DNA of 64,000 bases from Tetmemena sp. SeJ-2015 (lineage: Eukaryota > Ciliophora > Spirotrichea > Sporadotrichida > Oxytrichidae). This document shows, piece after piece, positions 23,369-34,195 of this stretch. Within the stretch, counting starts at the first letter, position 1. Each line of letters starts with the position of its first letter. The DNA is taken from positions 1 to 64,000 of the forward strand of contig JAJKFJ010021154.1 in assembly GCA_027382625.1 (NCBI GenBank), given 5' to 3'. The position numbers were made by a program, and so were the translations under genes. Below the pieces are notes generated by a model. It saw nothing but the letters and a program-made list of their open reading frames with translations. It was not told where the DNA came from and did no database searches.

Positions 23369-25545
23369 ATGAAAAAGTTCAAGGAAACCTAACACACTAT
23401 AGCCAGAGAATTCGACTAAAGATCAGCTCTCTTAAAAAAGGATTTCGTATAAGGCTTAAGAGCAGCTGTTTCTGACATTATTGGAGATAAGGACTATTAG
23501 CTTCTGCATTATGGGAGCTCCTTCTTATTGGCAGAAACTGAGGAATCAGACTATGATGTGATACTATGCGCTAAATTCTCAGATCTTTGTTAAATATGCT
23601 AGGATGATGATTAAATCAGAAATAGAGTGCTTTTCCAGTTGCTTGAAATATCCCTAAGAAATCATTTTTCTATCGAGCAACTAGAGATTTACAAAATTCA
23701 AAACGCTAGGATCCCTATTCTTAAATTAATCTTTATGAATAAGCTTCATGTAGATCTTTCACTGGCAATAGTTTGTAATCCTTAGTCCTTTGATAAGCTT
23801 TAAGTTTACCAATTTGATCTTTACGATTAACTTTCAGAGCAGTTTTGTGGGTGGTAAATGCTGGATAGATTAATATAGATGCTATTATTTACTTTTTTTA
23901 ATAATAAATATTCTTATATATGGATCTACTTTCTAATGTTATCAGAATTTTATAATGGTCTTTGAACTATTTAGCCCATTTTTCTTATGCCAAATATAGA
24001 CCTGTAAGCATAATTAAAAAATGAAGCAAGCTTTTCATATTTTTTCTTCTAGTTTTAATTAGAGAAATAAATTCTTCTGTAATAAAATTATAGAATGAGC
24101 TTATTCAGATACAATAATCAAATAAGTTTTCTTAATTTGCTCCCCTTTAGAGCAGTCTATAATTGCTGTTTTGCAATGTTAGACTCTCAAGGACTTAATA
24201 ACTATTGAAGGTTAGTTCAACTACGAGCTATTCAGAAACCTGCTTATTGAAGTTAAGACTTGGGCTTTAAAGAGAAAGATCTACGGTCAGCAGCAAGGCT
24301 ATTTAGGAGGAATAGCTTGGGCAGTCTTGTGCGTCAATATCATTCAAGCTTACTCCTCTGATGATGGCTTCTAAAAAATCATGAATGATCCAAATATCCA
24401 GATTAAGAAAAAGGTTATCCTTCTCCTTGTAAAGTTCTTCAAGTTTTACTCTTCTTGGGAATGGCCCAATCCTATATCTTAGAGCAAGATGCTCTTTTCA
24501 ATGTCAACAAGCAGAGACAGTAAAAGGTTTATCAAGAAAGGAAATTATGGAACCCTATTAGCTCAGTGCCAGATTCACAGCATATGATGCCTATCATATC
24601 GCCACTTATAAATTCGGATAATTTCAAAATCAGTTAGACGAACACTGCAGAGCAGGTCACACCCAGTTCACTCTCCATGTATATATCTGAGTTCAGAAGA
24701 GCTTACAAAGTGGCCAAGAAAATTTACAAAGGCAAGATAAATGTTTATTTTAAGATAAAGCTGAGGGAATTAGGATCAGGATTCGAGCCTTTCATTTTAA
24801 ATGACAGATTGTCGACCGAATGCTTCTACAATTTTATAGTTTGATTATGATTATATATTTTAAAGTTTGAATTTTTGCATAAAAATCTAAGCTAGGTCTA
24901 AAGGAATGATAAGCAATTAAGATTAAAGGCTATTGATAGTGTATTTCCACAAAAAGATATGATGAGTTTAGAGAGTAAACTAAGGTCCTTGCTCATATCA
25001 CTTGATAAATTACAGTAATTTATTTTAATTATTAAGTTTTCTTTATAAATTTAATGCGCTTAATACAGATGATCATTTGAAATGCTTAATTAGGCCAACA
25101 AGGGACGATATTTTGAAGAGTAGAAAGTATACTTAGATGAAAATGAATAACCTGTGTAACCCACAAAAGAAGATTAGCAATAATCATAGACCATTCTTGA
25201 ACAGAATATTTATATCGGCCTCTGCTAATTTTAATATTTTTCCTCAAAGCCACTTCGGACACTAAAGGGCAAGAAATAGATCTAGGGATCATTGATCTAA
25301 ACAAGATAATTATTATGTATCTAAGCAGAGAGATCGAGATGTTTTCATTCAAAGCTCATGAAATCATTGATGAGGCTAAGTTTTAGCTCACAAAGCAAGA
25401 TTAGGAGCTATCGAATGTTACAGACTTCCAAATAAGTTAGATGTAATCAAAAGGTGATTTAGAGATTTTCATAACAAATATTAATCATAAAAACAATTGC
25501 TTGCTCTCTCGGAAAATAAGAAATTCACTTGGATCTTTTAAATGA
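23369..25545 (+). CDS. Poly(A) polymerase-like nucleotidyltransferase
   Basis: ATG 23369 (MKKFKETQHTIAREFDQRS) to TGA 25543. Catalytic palm: HYGSSFLLAETEESDYDVIL, where the GS and the DxD pair are visible, and the third carboxylate in KLHVDLSLA. Central domain: WALKRKIYGQQQGYLGGIAWAVL and SSWEWPNP, which are canonical poly(A) polymerase blocks; HMMPIISP follows. C-terminal RNA-binding domain: SLESKLRSLLISLDKL and NIYIGL...EIDLGIIDL. By family knowledge it adds poly(A) to RNA in the nucleus. Two IESs are clear (23836-24156; 25228-25255) and others lie around 24.84-25.09 kb. A two-base TATA frame break at 24473-24476 separates WPNP from ILEQDALF. The 3' end of the gene, stop included, is duplicated 870 bp downstream. 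Confidence 0.85.
23836..24156 (+). other. IES, 313 bp, pointer AGAGCAGT
   Basis: Copies at 23836-23843 and 24149-24156 in the same phase. Removal joins DLYDQLSEQ to SIIAVLQCQTLKDL in frame between palm and central domains. It is the longest IES with well-defined ends here. Confidence 0.82.
25228..25255 (+). other. IES, 24 bp, pointer CCTC
   Basis: Removal of the DNA between two CCTC copies (about 25228 and 25252) joins NIYIGL to KATSDTKGQEIDLG in phase, restoring the C-terminal domain of the polymerase. Confidence 0.65.
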
Positions 25546-25626
25546 AAAAAATACTCTTATCTTTAAATAATCCTAACTTAGTTATTATAGACCTTATTTA
25601 TTGCAAAATTAAACCCTTATAAATAG

Positions 25627-26303
25627 AGTTTTTGACTTCAGAAATTTCCTTGAGGGTCAAATTTCATGAATTTAAATTTTTTTCCAAAAATTCTCGCAAA
25701 TAAATGTGCAAGTCAAATTTACGCATTAAAATATAGTTTTAAAATAATATGGGGCAAATTAGGTAGATACTTGATCTAGTAACCAGAAATCTAACAATAT
25801 TAGCCACAAATAGAGGCTATATATAAGTTAAATTAGCCATCAGTAATTATAAATATTGCAGTTTTTTGAAGTCCTTCCAACATAAAGAAATCTTTCCTCG
25901 AATTTATTACTTAAGAAGAATATGGCAAGTTAAGTTCAAAGATAAGATAATTTCATCTATTGCAGTATTTGGTTTCTTACTCTGACTTTAAAAAGAGAGG
26001 TCTTGCTAATTCTATTTTATAAAAGATAGCAAGCTTTTTTTTAAATTTGATAATAGCTATAAACTTTGGAAATCAATTGCAGAACTATTCCAACCTATTT
26101 TTGATAATCATTTCTTAGGCTCACTGTTTTGAAGAAGAATATATAGGAGTTCAAATGTGATTCAGTAATTAAAAGGAGATGGGGTCCCAAAAAACTTTAA
26201 AGTATTCATCAAAAAAAGACTTAATAACAAAAAAATAAAAAATTTGGAAAAATTTAAATCATGAAATTTGACCCTCAAGGAAATTTCTAAGGTCAAAACC
26301 TTT
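25627..26303. mobile_element. Foldback (inverted-repeat) element, about 680 bp
   Basis: The left arm 25627-25691 and the right arm 26237-26303 are inverted copies. The core includes GAAATTTCCTTGAGGGTCAA on the left and its complement on the right, with a few mismatches and small gaps. The interior has no convincing coding frame, so it resembles a non-autonomous MITE or foldback transposon, or a germline-limited repeat. No transposase seen. The class is inferred from structure only. Confidence 0.6.
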
Positions 26304-26378
26304 TAAATTTTTTTTGGCCAATTTTTTGCCCATTTTTCGGCCTATATGGACGATTTTGGGCTATTTTGACCATAAAAA

Positions 26379-26408
26379 GGGGGGGGGTGCACTTCCGTCC
26401 CCCCCCCC
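26379..26408. repeat. G9-N11-C10 hairpin
   Basis: Nine G (26379-26387), an 11-base loop (TGCACTTCCGT), and ten C (26399-26408). This is a perfect GC stem in otherwise AT-rich DNA, immediately before copy 2 of the 77-bp repeat. Confidence 0.85.
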
Positions 26409-26484
26409 GATCTTTAAATGAAAAAATACTCTTATCTTTAAATAATCCTAACTTAGTTATTATAGACCTTATTTATTGCAAAAT

Positions 26485-29400
26485 TCAAAGCCTTTTTTAA
26501 ATAGTGTTAAATTTTTAATATGGCTAATATTCATGATATTAATTTGAAATCTTACTCTATACATGTATTTTAGTTTTATTTTCAATTAGACTCTTGGTTG
26601 AGCTTTGCTTGCAGCAAAAATTGAGGGTTTCACGCAACTCCAAATTCTCTCTATCACTTTATTTAACCATATCTTTGTGTTCATTAACCTAAGCATGAAC
26701 AAAAATCATAGAGATAACTTATAATATGAAGTGTGCCTATTTTATTTGAGAGTTTAGCAATTGTGTTATAAGACTTGTGCAGCATCTAATCTCTCTCGGC
26801 GGCCATTTATTATAACATGAACTCAACAAGGTGCAGAGGCACCATCATCTAGGGTTATTGTTGTTGATACTGACTCATCTGTTACTGCTGAATTAGAAGC
26901 GAGGCTGAGTTGTTTGCAGTTGATGCTTGTGCGTTGGATGGTGTTAACTCGTGCATGTTTAATTCGTTAGTTCTAGAGCTTAGTTGCTGGGTGTGGGAGT
27001 GTTGAAAGGTTTGAATATTTTAGGTGTTAGCGACTTGAAGCTACTTGGTATTTTGCTTAAGCGTTGTAGAGGGGCGCATCAAGTTTATCTTCTAGTGGGA
27101 GGGAGTAGCTGTATTCTGTTTGTTAGCTAAAAGGGGTTATTATGAAGAGGGTTGATATCATTCACACATAATTAATTACTAAATAAAAAGGATAATGAAA
27201 CTACCATCATTGAAGTAATTTGAGCTTTATTAATTTAAACAATAACTATAGGAAAAAAAAGAATTAAGGAACTAAGGCTTTGTAGTCAAGTGCAAAATTT
27301 ATTTCCAAATTTGAATATAGAGAAGCATTTGTTTCTATTCAGCTCATAACAAAAATCATAGCTGATTAACCTAAATTTGGAATTTATATCTTGAGTGTGT
27401 TAAGTTTATTATAAATAAATATGATTTAAGAATAGCCGGGATGAAGAGTGTTTGAAAAATCTGAATTGGAAATATCGCTGATATTTTTGGCTGCGTTATA
27501 GGGTCTGAGAAAGTCTTTGGGTTGCTGTAACCTATTTAGGTCATGTTGAACTAGGTGAGCGTTGTTGACGAGGACTTATTATTGCGAATTTACAACAACT
27601 TGATAAGGTATCGCATATTTCCTTAATTCTCCGATCACATCATTGATGATTAATCGTACTGATTCTTGAAGAAGATTTTTGATTGGGTTGGATTCGAATT
27701 TATTGAGGGTGATTTACCGATGTTCAGGTTCCAAAAATAATAAGATAATCTATCAAATAAAGGAAGTAAAATCTTTTAAAATAATTATTTAAGATTAATC
27801 ATAAATAAGTAATTTTAGAATTAAAAACTTCATATTAAGCTAATTTAATCTCTCTTTTTATCTAGAATAAGAATGAACCCAAATCTTATTCATTCCAGGA
27901 GAACTTTATTTTCTCTTAATTTTATGAAATTATTTAAATAATTTACACTTTATACTATTTATTAGTTAAAAAAAGATATTTATATTAATTACACTCAATA
28001 TTTTTAGGTTGGGATCTTCAAAATTTAGAGAATATACACTCTTGGAATCGGTGGTAGCTAGGTTGTTTACAATTGGTGAAATGTGACCGAAATCCCCACC
28101 TATGAAATAGTTACAAAAACATATGAGTTAAAGTTTTGATTGGTCGAAGATTATTAACTAGAAACAGAATAGGAAGGAAAAACTTTTTAAATGTAGTTTG
28201 GATTTTGTGATTGTAAGCTCTGCAGGTTCGAATCCGAATCTTCAATCGCATGGCTTTAATTATTCTCAGACAACTGACTGTCGTTTACTTTTAAAAACTG
28301 CTCAACTCCCAAATTATTCTGGTTCATTTGCAACCTTTCTTTATTAAAATCTAAAAGAAAATCGGGGTAAGCTATTAAAAAGGGGGGGTTATAATTGGGA
28401 AGACTCGGCAATCTCCTCATATCGAAATCTAAGATACAAATCCACTAATGTCATAAAATCATAAGATCCAATTTTAAATTGGAATTAAATAGAAGATTAG
28501 TAAACTACTCAAAATAAGTTCTACATGTTTAATTGATTCTCATTTTTTTTGAATGAGATTTTCTTTGATTCTCTAATTATAATTAAGACTACCCCCATTA
28601 AATTATTAGATCTTAAATAATATATGAAATAAAAAGTTAAATTTTAGCTAAGTATTTTCTATCGAAATTTTAAGAAATAGACCGAAGATTTAATTATCAA
28701 GTTGAGCAGTCATGGTATTTTGCGATTTCATCATATTGATCGAGTGTATGGAATATGAGAGATGGTCTCTGGTTTAATTACTCATAGATGGTTGAATTTT
28801 CTTTGCTGCTCCACTCTTGTGTATATACTTAAATTATAGTTTTGTGGCTTTTCATTTGCGAAAGGTTGACCTTGGTCTTGAGGATTCTTCGTGAGTCGTT
28901 AATCTTGCTATTCACCATTTTAGTTGTAGAAATTGCTTACTGTGAAGAACTTTAATTTTTATTTTCTTCGAATTCTTGAAAATCGCTCTCGCTGCCTTCT
29001 TCGCCCTAGCTGCCATCTCTATTAAGGGAGCCATTATTTTTTTATTGATTTTCTTAAAAATTTAGATTCTCAGCTCTCTTCAGTAAGGGACTCATGCTCT
29101 CCGTTTTAACGCGTTTCTCAACTTACTGCTGCTATAACACTTCATCCATGTTTTCTAACTGAAAGCCCCATTATAAAGAAATGCACATAATTATACTCCT
29201 CCTGAACCGTTGGAAGGAGTCACTTTAGATTCCTTAGAGTCTGGAAAGTATATAATAAAATGCTAATAAGGAATAGTCAAGGTTCTATTAGGTATGCTTT
29301 AATGAGTCGCAAGATTAACTTGCTAAAAGTTTTTGTCGAACTCTCTTTCATTCTTCATCACAGGTTACTTTTTCAAAGTTTGCCCTCGCAGTGACATTCT

Positions 29401-30007
29401 CGAATTTAAACCATTATATGAGAAAATATGAGAGAATTTTAATCTTTCAGCTGGTTTTCAAAGAGATTAAATTTCTTTTGTGGGGTGACATTGTGGCTTC
29501 CTATCTACTAGTCCTTCGTAATTATCAAATCTATTTCTCTAAGTGACCTCTCGATTGATTCTCTAGACTCATTCAAATACTGCTGCTACTCTCTCTAGCT
29601 CAGTGCACCACCCTCCTTTTTGCCAATTCCCTGCCCACCGTATTAAAACATTTAACAAAAATAGTTAATTATTATTCTGACTGTACAGCTTAGATGTGTT
29701 TGTTTCTTGCTGGGCTGGCGTGGCCTCTATCGAATCTGAGTGGCTCGAAGTCAGATGAGTTTTTGCTGCTCTGGACTAAAAAGGACTGTCTCTACTGCAT
29801 TTATAATTTCTGCTGATTCTTCGTATTATAGAGCGCAGGCACTCCTCCGTAGGAGTCCTCCTAACTGGCTTAGTGCTGCTAGTTATTGCTCTCCTCCCTT
29901 ATTCCTGATTCTTTTCCCACCGAAGTGGATGGTTTGATGCAGCAGCGGAAGAGATTGAACTATTTGCTGGGTGTGGGTTCTTTGGAGACTGATATCGATT
30001 TACTCAT
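26485..30007 (-). CDS. Large Gln/Ser-rich protein with coiled-coil segments
   Basis: ATG 30007 (MSKSISVSKEPTPSKQFN). Coding blocks on the minus strand at about 30.0-29.7, 29.64-29.43, 29.34-29.08, 29.03-28.86, 28.83-28.68, 28.12-28.02, 27.71-27.44, 27.14-26.75 and 26.69-26.49 kb. They are separated by short AT-rich inserts. Composition is Gln, Ser and Asn rich (for example LLIQQQQMSQYQQQQPQ near 26.87 kb). One more ordered helical block is NPIKNLLQESVRLIINDVIGELRKY... near 27.66 kb, and there is a charged coil near 26.67 kb (DRENLELRETLN). The end at TGA 26485 is the first stop in frame and is provisional. No domain recognised; it could be more than one gene. Confidence 0.45.
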
Positions 30008-30022
30008 TTATTAGCCGAATTA

Positions 30023-30271
30023 ATGGTGGAATCTAAGAAGCAATAGTCTTTTCAAATATTTTTGATGTTGCAAGAAGGTAATATTCCCTTTTGTGAAATA
30101 TATAATTTATCTCTCAAAAATATTGAGAAAATTCATATTTTTATATTCAGCAATAGTTCATTGAAAAGAAACAGAGCTAATAAAATTATGGCAATATTAA
30201 AGCTTTATTCAAATGAATTGAAAGGGAGGGGATATAAAGAATTTGAGTTGAAAATAATACCAAGGAGTTGA
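30023..30271 (+). CDS. Possible small protein, 82 residues, unrecognised
   Basis: Opens at ATG 30023 (MVESKKQQSFQIFLMLQEGN) and ends at TGA 30269. It needs one TAG as sense, which is a weak sign of genuine coding. Basic and Leu/Ile-rich C-terminal half, no domain. Its ATG is only 15 bp from the oppositely directed ATG of the Gln-rich gene, which makes independent promoters hard to imagine, so it may be chance. Confidence 0.25.
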
Positions 30272-30478
30272 TAAGTCTGAGCTAAAAATGATAAAGTTTT
30301 CGGATTAAAATTTACACAATTGTGAGCCATTAATTGTGCTTTTCAAATTTTAGATAACCCCAAAAAGATACACTGCTATTCAAAGAATGATTATATTCTT
30401 TCTTAATTAAATTATGAAATTATATTTTTATAACTGCAAAGATATCTTGATAAATATAATTACTGAAATCAAAATAGA

Positions 30479-33400
30479 GTGTATATTGAATCAAACCTGA
30501 TTTCTAAGAATTCTTTAATATTATCATCACCGAATGTCGATTGAAATAGAAGAGATAGAGATGCTTGAAGCTCCTTCAAATTATCCTGTAATGAGTCTGC
30601 TTGAGATTAAGATTATCTGAGCCTAGTGATCAATGTTGTCATAAACTCTGGCAAGAAATAGACTTCTAAAATAGATCTAACAAAATTTTTCCTCTTTAAT
30701 TGGTCTTTCAGAACTTTGATAAGTGAAAGCTATTGGTTTAGCTTTTCAAAATTTGCCCCTAAAAGCTCAGTAAGATCCTTCATTTGATTAATTTTAGTAG
30801 AAGATTACTATAAGTCCAATCCCCTGAAAAATTGTTGGCTTAATTTGCGAGCAATAGTAGATTTATTCAAGTCTAATGCAGCCTCAATAATATCATCGAT
30901 GAATAGCTAAGTAACTCTACTATGTTAATCTTTATTACGCGAGCCGAGATTCACATTGAAGTCATCTACTACATTTTGCAGCTCTATCATTTCATCAAAT
31001 AATAATTATTATTATAGTAAATATTTCAGAAATTAGGCATGATCTGCAAACAATCTTAATTAATTCTCTCATTTCAAGGAGTCTTTCGATCATCCATTCA
31101 TTGCTATTCTTAACACAAAACTGTTTGAATTCCGTATAATTGAGCAGTATGTTAGTCAAATGTGTCTGAATAATTTCTTGCTTAAAAATTTAGAACTCTT
31201 ATCTCTTGCTGAAGCTTTGATTCTTAGAATTCTATATTTTCTATCCTTGTAAATTCTAAATAGTTAGGACAAGCATTCCTTGTTAAGAGAGGGAAAGTAT
31301 CTTCTTTTATAGCTACTCTTTCAAGTATTTTCCTCTGCACCGCAATAAGTTTCTATGAATGGACTCTTCTGACTCTCCAATTCCTCTCAATAAAACAAGA
31401 AGATCTCTTGTGCTTCGCTTACTCTTCTGCTCATTCTAAATGAAGCTTCTCTCTAGATTCATAAAAACGTCTTCACTAATTTCTGCCTTATGATATCTAT
31501 TTCTTTATCTACCAAGCTCAAAATTTTGGTCTTCATGTCAATATTTTCGATTACAGAGCTGATTCTTATACTCTTTTGATAATGCCTTATGATTTTGGCA
31601 CAATAGACTAGATTATCTTACTGTAAGCACTGGTTTGCAACATTGGGGATATTGAGGAATTCAATTATCTAATCTTGATTCTTATTGGAGAGACTAATCT
31701 GTTCTTGCATCTAGCGTGCTTTCTCTAAATCTACTTAACGGAGAAACTTCGCTAGTTCCTCTTGGGATGAAGATGCATTTTGTAATTGAGAGTAAAGTTA
31801 TTCAAGATGTGTTTGCTAGCTCTGCTTTTAAGATTTTGACTCACCGAAGAACTAATTGTGTACTTTGCAAATAGCTGAATACTTAGAGAAATAATTCACA
31901 ACTTATTTGAAACTTATCTTTGTTATTGATCTCTGCTTAGGAATAGCTAGTCTTCACTCGCTTGATGTCTGTTTAGAGTTAGGAAATTTAGTGACTCAAC
32001 TGATCTACTGTCTGCCCTGAAATCCTCTTTATGAAATCTTCACTCAATATTTTAGAAGCAGAGCTTTTATCTTTCTAATCACTAACTAAACCTAGAAGGA
32101 ATGTTTCTAATCCTTCTTGTTGCAACTATGCCATTTGTTTTAAGCTTTAATTAATAGTTTCAATATCTTCTCTCTAATTATTTTCCCTTAAGTTGGAAAA
32201 TTAAAAAAATTGAGAGAAATGAATTCAAATCTTCTTTTTAATTTGATGAGTGAGGATGTTAGAGGTTTGAGTATTGGAAGGTTTTTTATTCTTTTTCTGA
32301 GACTTAGAGACATACTTGCAGTTTTAAAGTCCATACTCTGAACCAAACTCATCTCCGTAGTCTTCCATTCCGTAGTCCTCTTCATAATATTATAAAGAGA
32401 AATATGATAAAGAATATTTTGCTGTAATAAAAATGTAAGAAACTTATTTGTGGGAAGATAAAATCTTTACTATTTATAAGTTATAATGAAAAAATAAATC
32501 TCGCAATCTCTGCACCTTTGGAAGGTAAATAAATACAATTAGCGAATACATAATTTCTAAAAGATTTTTGCATAATCTTCGTCGTAATCATTGTTTGCAT
32601 AGTTAAAATAAGAAAATAATAATTTTTATAGTTATGAGTTTATGCTATGTGCTGTAAGCTATCTTCAGAATTATTTAATATATATAGTCTTCAAAATGGA
32701 GATCATTGAACTGCTACATCGTCATCCTACCCGCCTTGATTTTAACCAAAGTCTCTGTTATTTCATGCACCTCCTTTACTAAACTCTCAGGTTCAAATCT
32801 CTTCATGGAAAATATTAAGTCCTCCAGATCGAATAGTCTTAACTCAATTTGTTTAAAATAGGCTAAAAAAATTCAAAGATATGAAGCGCATATCAAAATA
32901 TATTTGTTTGAGACAGTTCCATTCAAGATCTATATTGATTTGGAGAGAGGGGTCTTTATTAAAGACCTTGCGATGAAATCTGTCCTTTTCAATGTCGGTT
33001 CTAAAATGAATCAACTTCTTGATCTCTTCTTCGAAGTACATAAAATAAATATACTTGTGATCTAGACAGTCATAAACATTGGAGCTGTCTGTCAAGTCTT
33101 CCACCTATCTATCCTTTACCAGAATATCAAAGTTAAGAGCTTCGCTTTGAGTTGGAGTTTCTCTATTGTAGTGCCGATACTAAAAATGAAATATTTATAC
33201 TGGACTATCAGTTTCTGGCAGGCGGGACACTTATCCTTTGCACTCTTTTGGTAGTAAAGCTCAAAGCACTGCTAGCTAAAATATTTAAACCGAGTTACTT
33301 ATTTACCACAGAAAGTGTGAGCAAGGAAGCAGCTAAACTAGTTGCGAGTGAAGTTTAATCCATACTTCAAGGCAAATAATGCAAGTACTTTGCGAAGCTA

Positions 33401-33482
33401 GTTAAGACTTTTATAATTCTGCCCAATTTAATTGTACCTCCGGATCTTATTATAACTAAACGTCAACTGAGCAACCTTCCAT
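30479..33482 (-). CDS. N-terminal RING finger protein with long coiled coil
   Basis: ATG 33482 (MEGCSVDVQLQQDPEVQL). A C3HC4 RING follows: CIICLEVW, then PCSHFLC, QQC, CPAC (about 33.40-33.20 kb). It is completed only after removing a GTAAATAAG...TTTTAG intron. An acidic stretch (DYDEDYEEDYGMEDYGDEFG, split by the IES at 32383-32576) and a long helical, coiled-coil-prone region to TGA 30479 complete it. Architecture resembles TRIM-like E3 ligases but I see no B-box. Role inferred only as ubiquitin ligase. Several joins between 32.2 and 31.0 kb were not worked out. Confidence 0.65.
32383..32576 (-). other. IES, 188 bp, pointer ATTATG
   Basis: Copies at 32571-32576 and 32383-32388, same phase. 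Removal fuses NDYDEDY to EEDYGMEDYGDEF, making one continuous acidic run. Confidence 0.75.
33177..33201 (-). other. IES, 20 bp, pointer AGTAT
   Basis: Copies at 33197-33201 and 33177-33181. Removal joins CQKLIVQY to RHYNRETPTQ in phase. Splicing the 21-bp GT...AG stretch instead would break the frame. Confidence 0.72.
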
Positions 33483-34195
33483 TATATAGAGCAGTACTTT
33501 ATAATAATTTTAGTGATTTATTTATTAAATTAGTTATAGAATGTGTGTTATAGCAAAACGATAAAATAAATTATTTTACGCAATTATGAAGCGTTGATTT
33601 AGTTGAGAACTCTATAAATAATTAAAATATTTATAATGGTCCAAACTTTCCACTAGATTATTTTAAAATATTACAAAATTTTTATTGCAATAGCTGGTGA
33701 TGACTTGACTATTTATAATTAAAGTAATCCATAAATTTATATTTTAACGAACATTAAGTTATAAAATGAAGAAGATCAACTCAAATTATTTTAGATACGA
33801 ATAAGTATATAATAGAATAGAATTGCATATGATATGCTTAATAGAATTTTAAATGAAGAGATAAATAATTATTTACAAAAATAAATATTGAAGTGGAATC
33901 GATATTAAATTGCTAGGTGTTAAAATAAAAATATGGAAAAAATACGATTTTGATTTCTAAATAGCATTTAATTCTGTTAAAATAAAACGTTTGTTTAAGC
34001 ACATTAATCATTTATTTAGATGAAGCAGACCTTACCAAATTTTTATCCAGGGTAGCCATTCCATCATTTTAAAGAATCAGTTAGTTAAAGCAAGCAACCT
34101 TTATGCAGCATGAAAATAAGAACAGCTGCATCTCTTTGTTTTAGAAATTGCAAGACTTGACTCACATATTAAATCATTTTGTATAATTGAACGAT
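33483..34195. other. AT-rich divergent intergenic region
   Basis: Between the head-to-head RING and coiled-coil genes. Apart from a weak open stretch at 34021-34150 (MKQTLPNFYPGQPF...) I see no feature. Confidence 0.45.

Larger units (their letters stand above)
25532..26485. repeat. Near-perfect 77-bp direct repeats flanking an insert
   Basis: Copy 1 is 25532-25610 and copy 2 is 26409-26485. They differ only in the length of a T run and an A run. Copy 1 contains the last codons and TGA of the polymerase gene. Weaker similarity continues about 30 bp past each copy. The enclosed 0.8 kb carries the foldback arms and the G/C hairpin listed separately. Confidence 0.85.

Noticed and set aside
28146..28226. 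tRNA-like T-arm GGTTCGAATCC with a 7-bp outer stem
   Set aside because: The T stem does not pair beyond two bases, the total length is about 98 nt without a proper variable arm, and no anticodon arm could be drawn.
28976..29038. + strand signal-peptide-like run (KIALAAFFALAAISI)
   Set aside because: It lacks an ATG and is antisense to an acidic minus-strand coding block with sense TAG codons.
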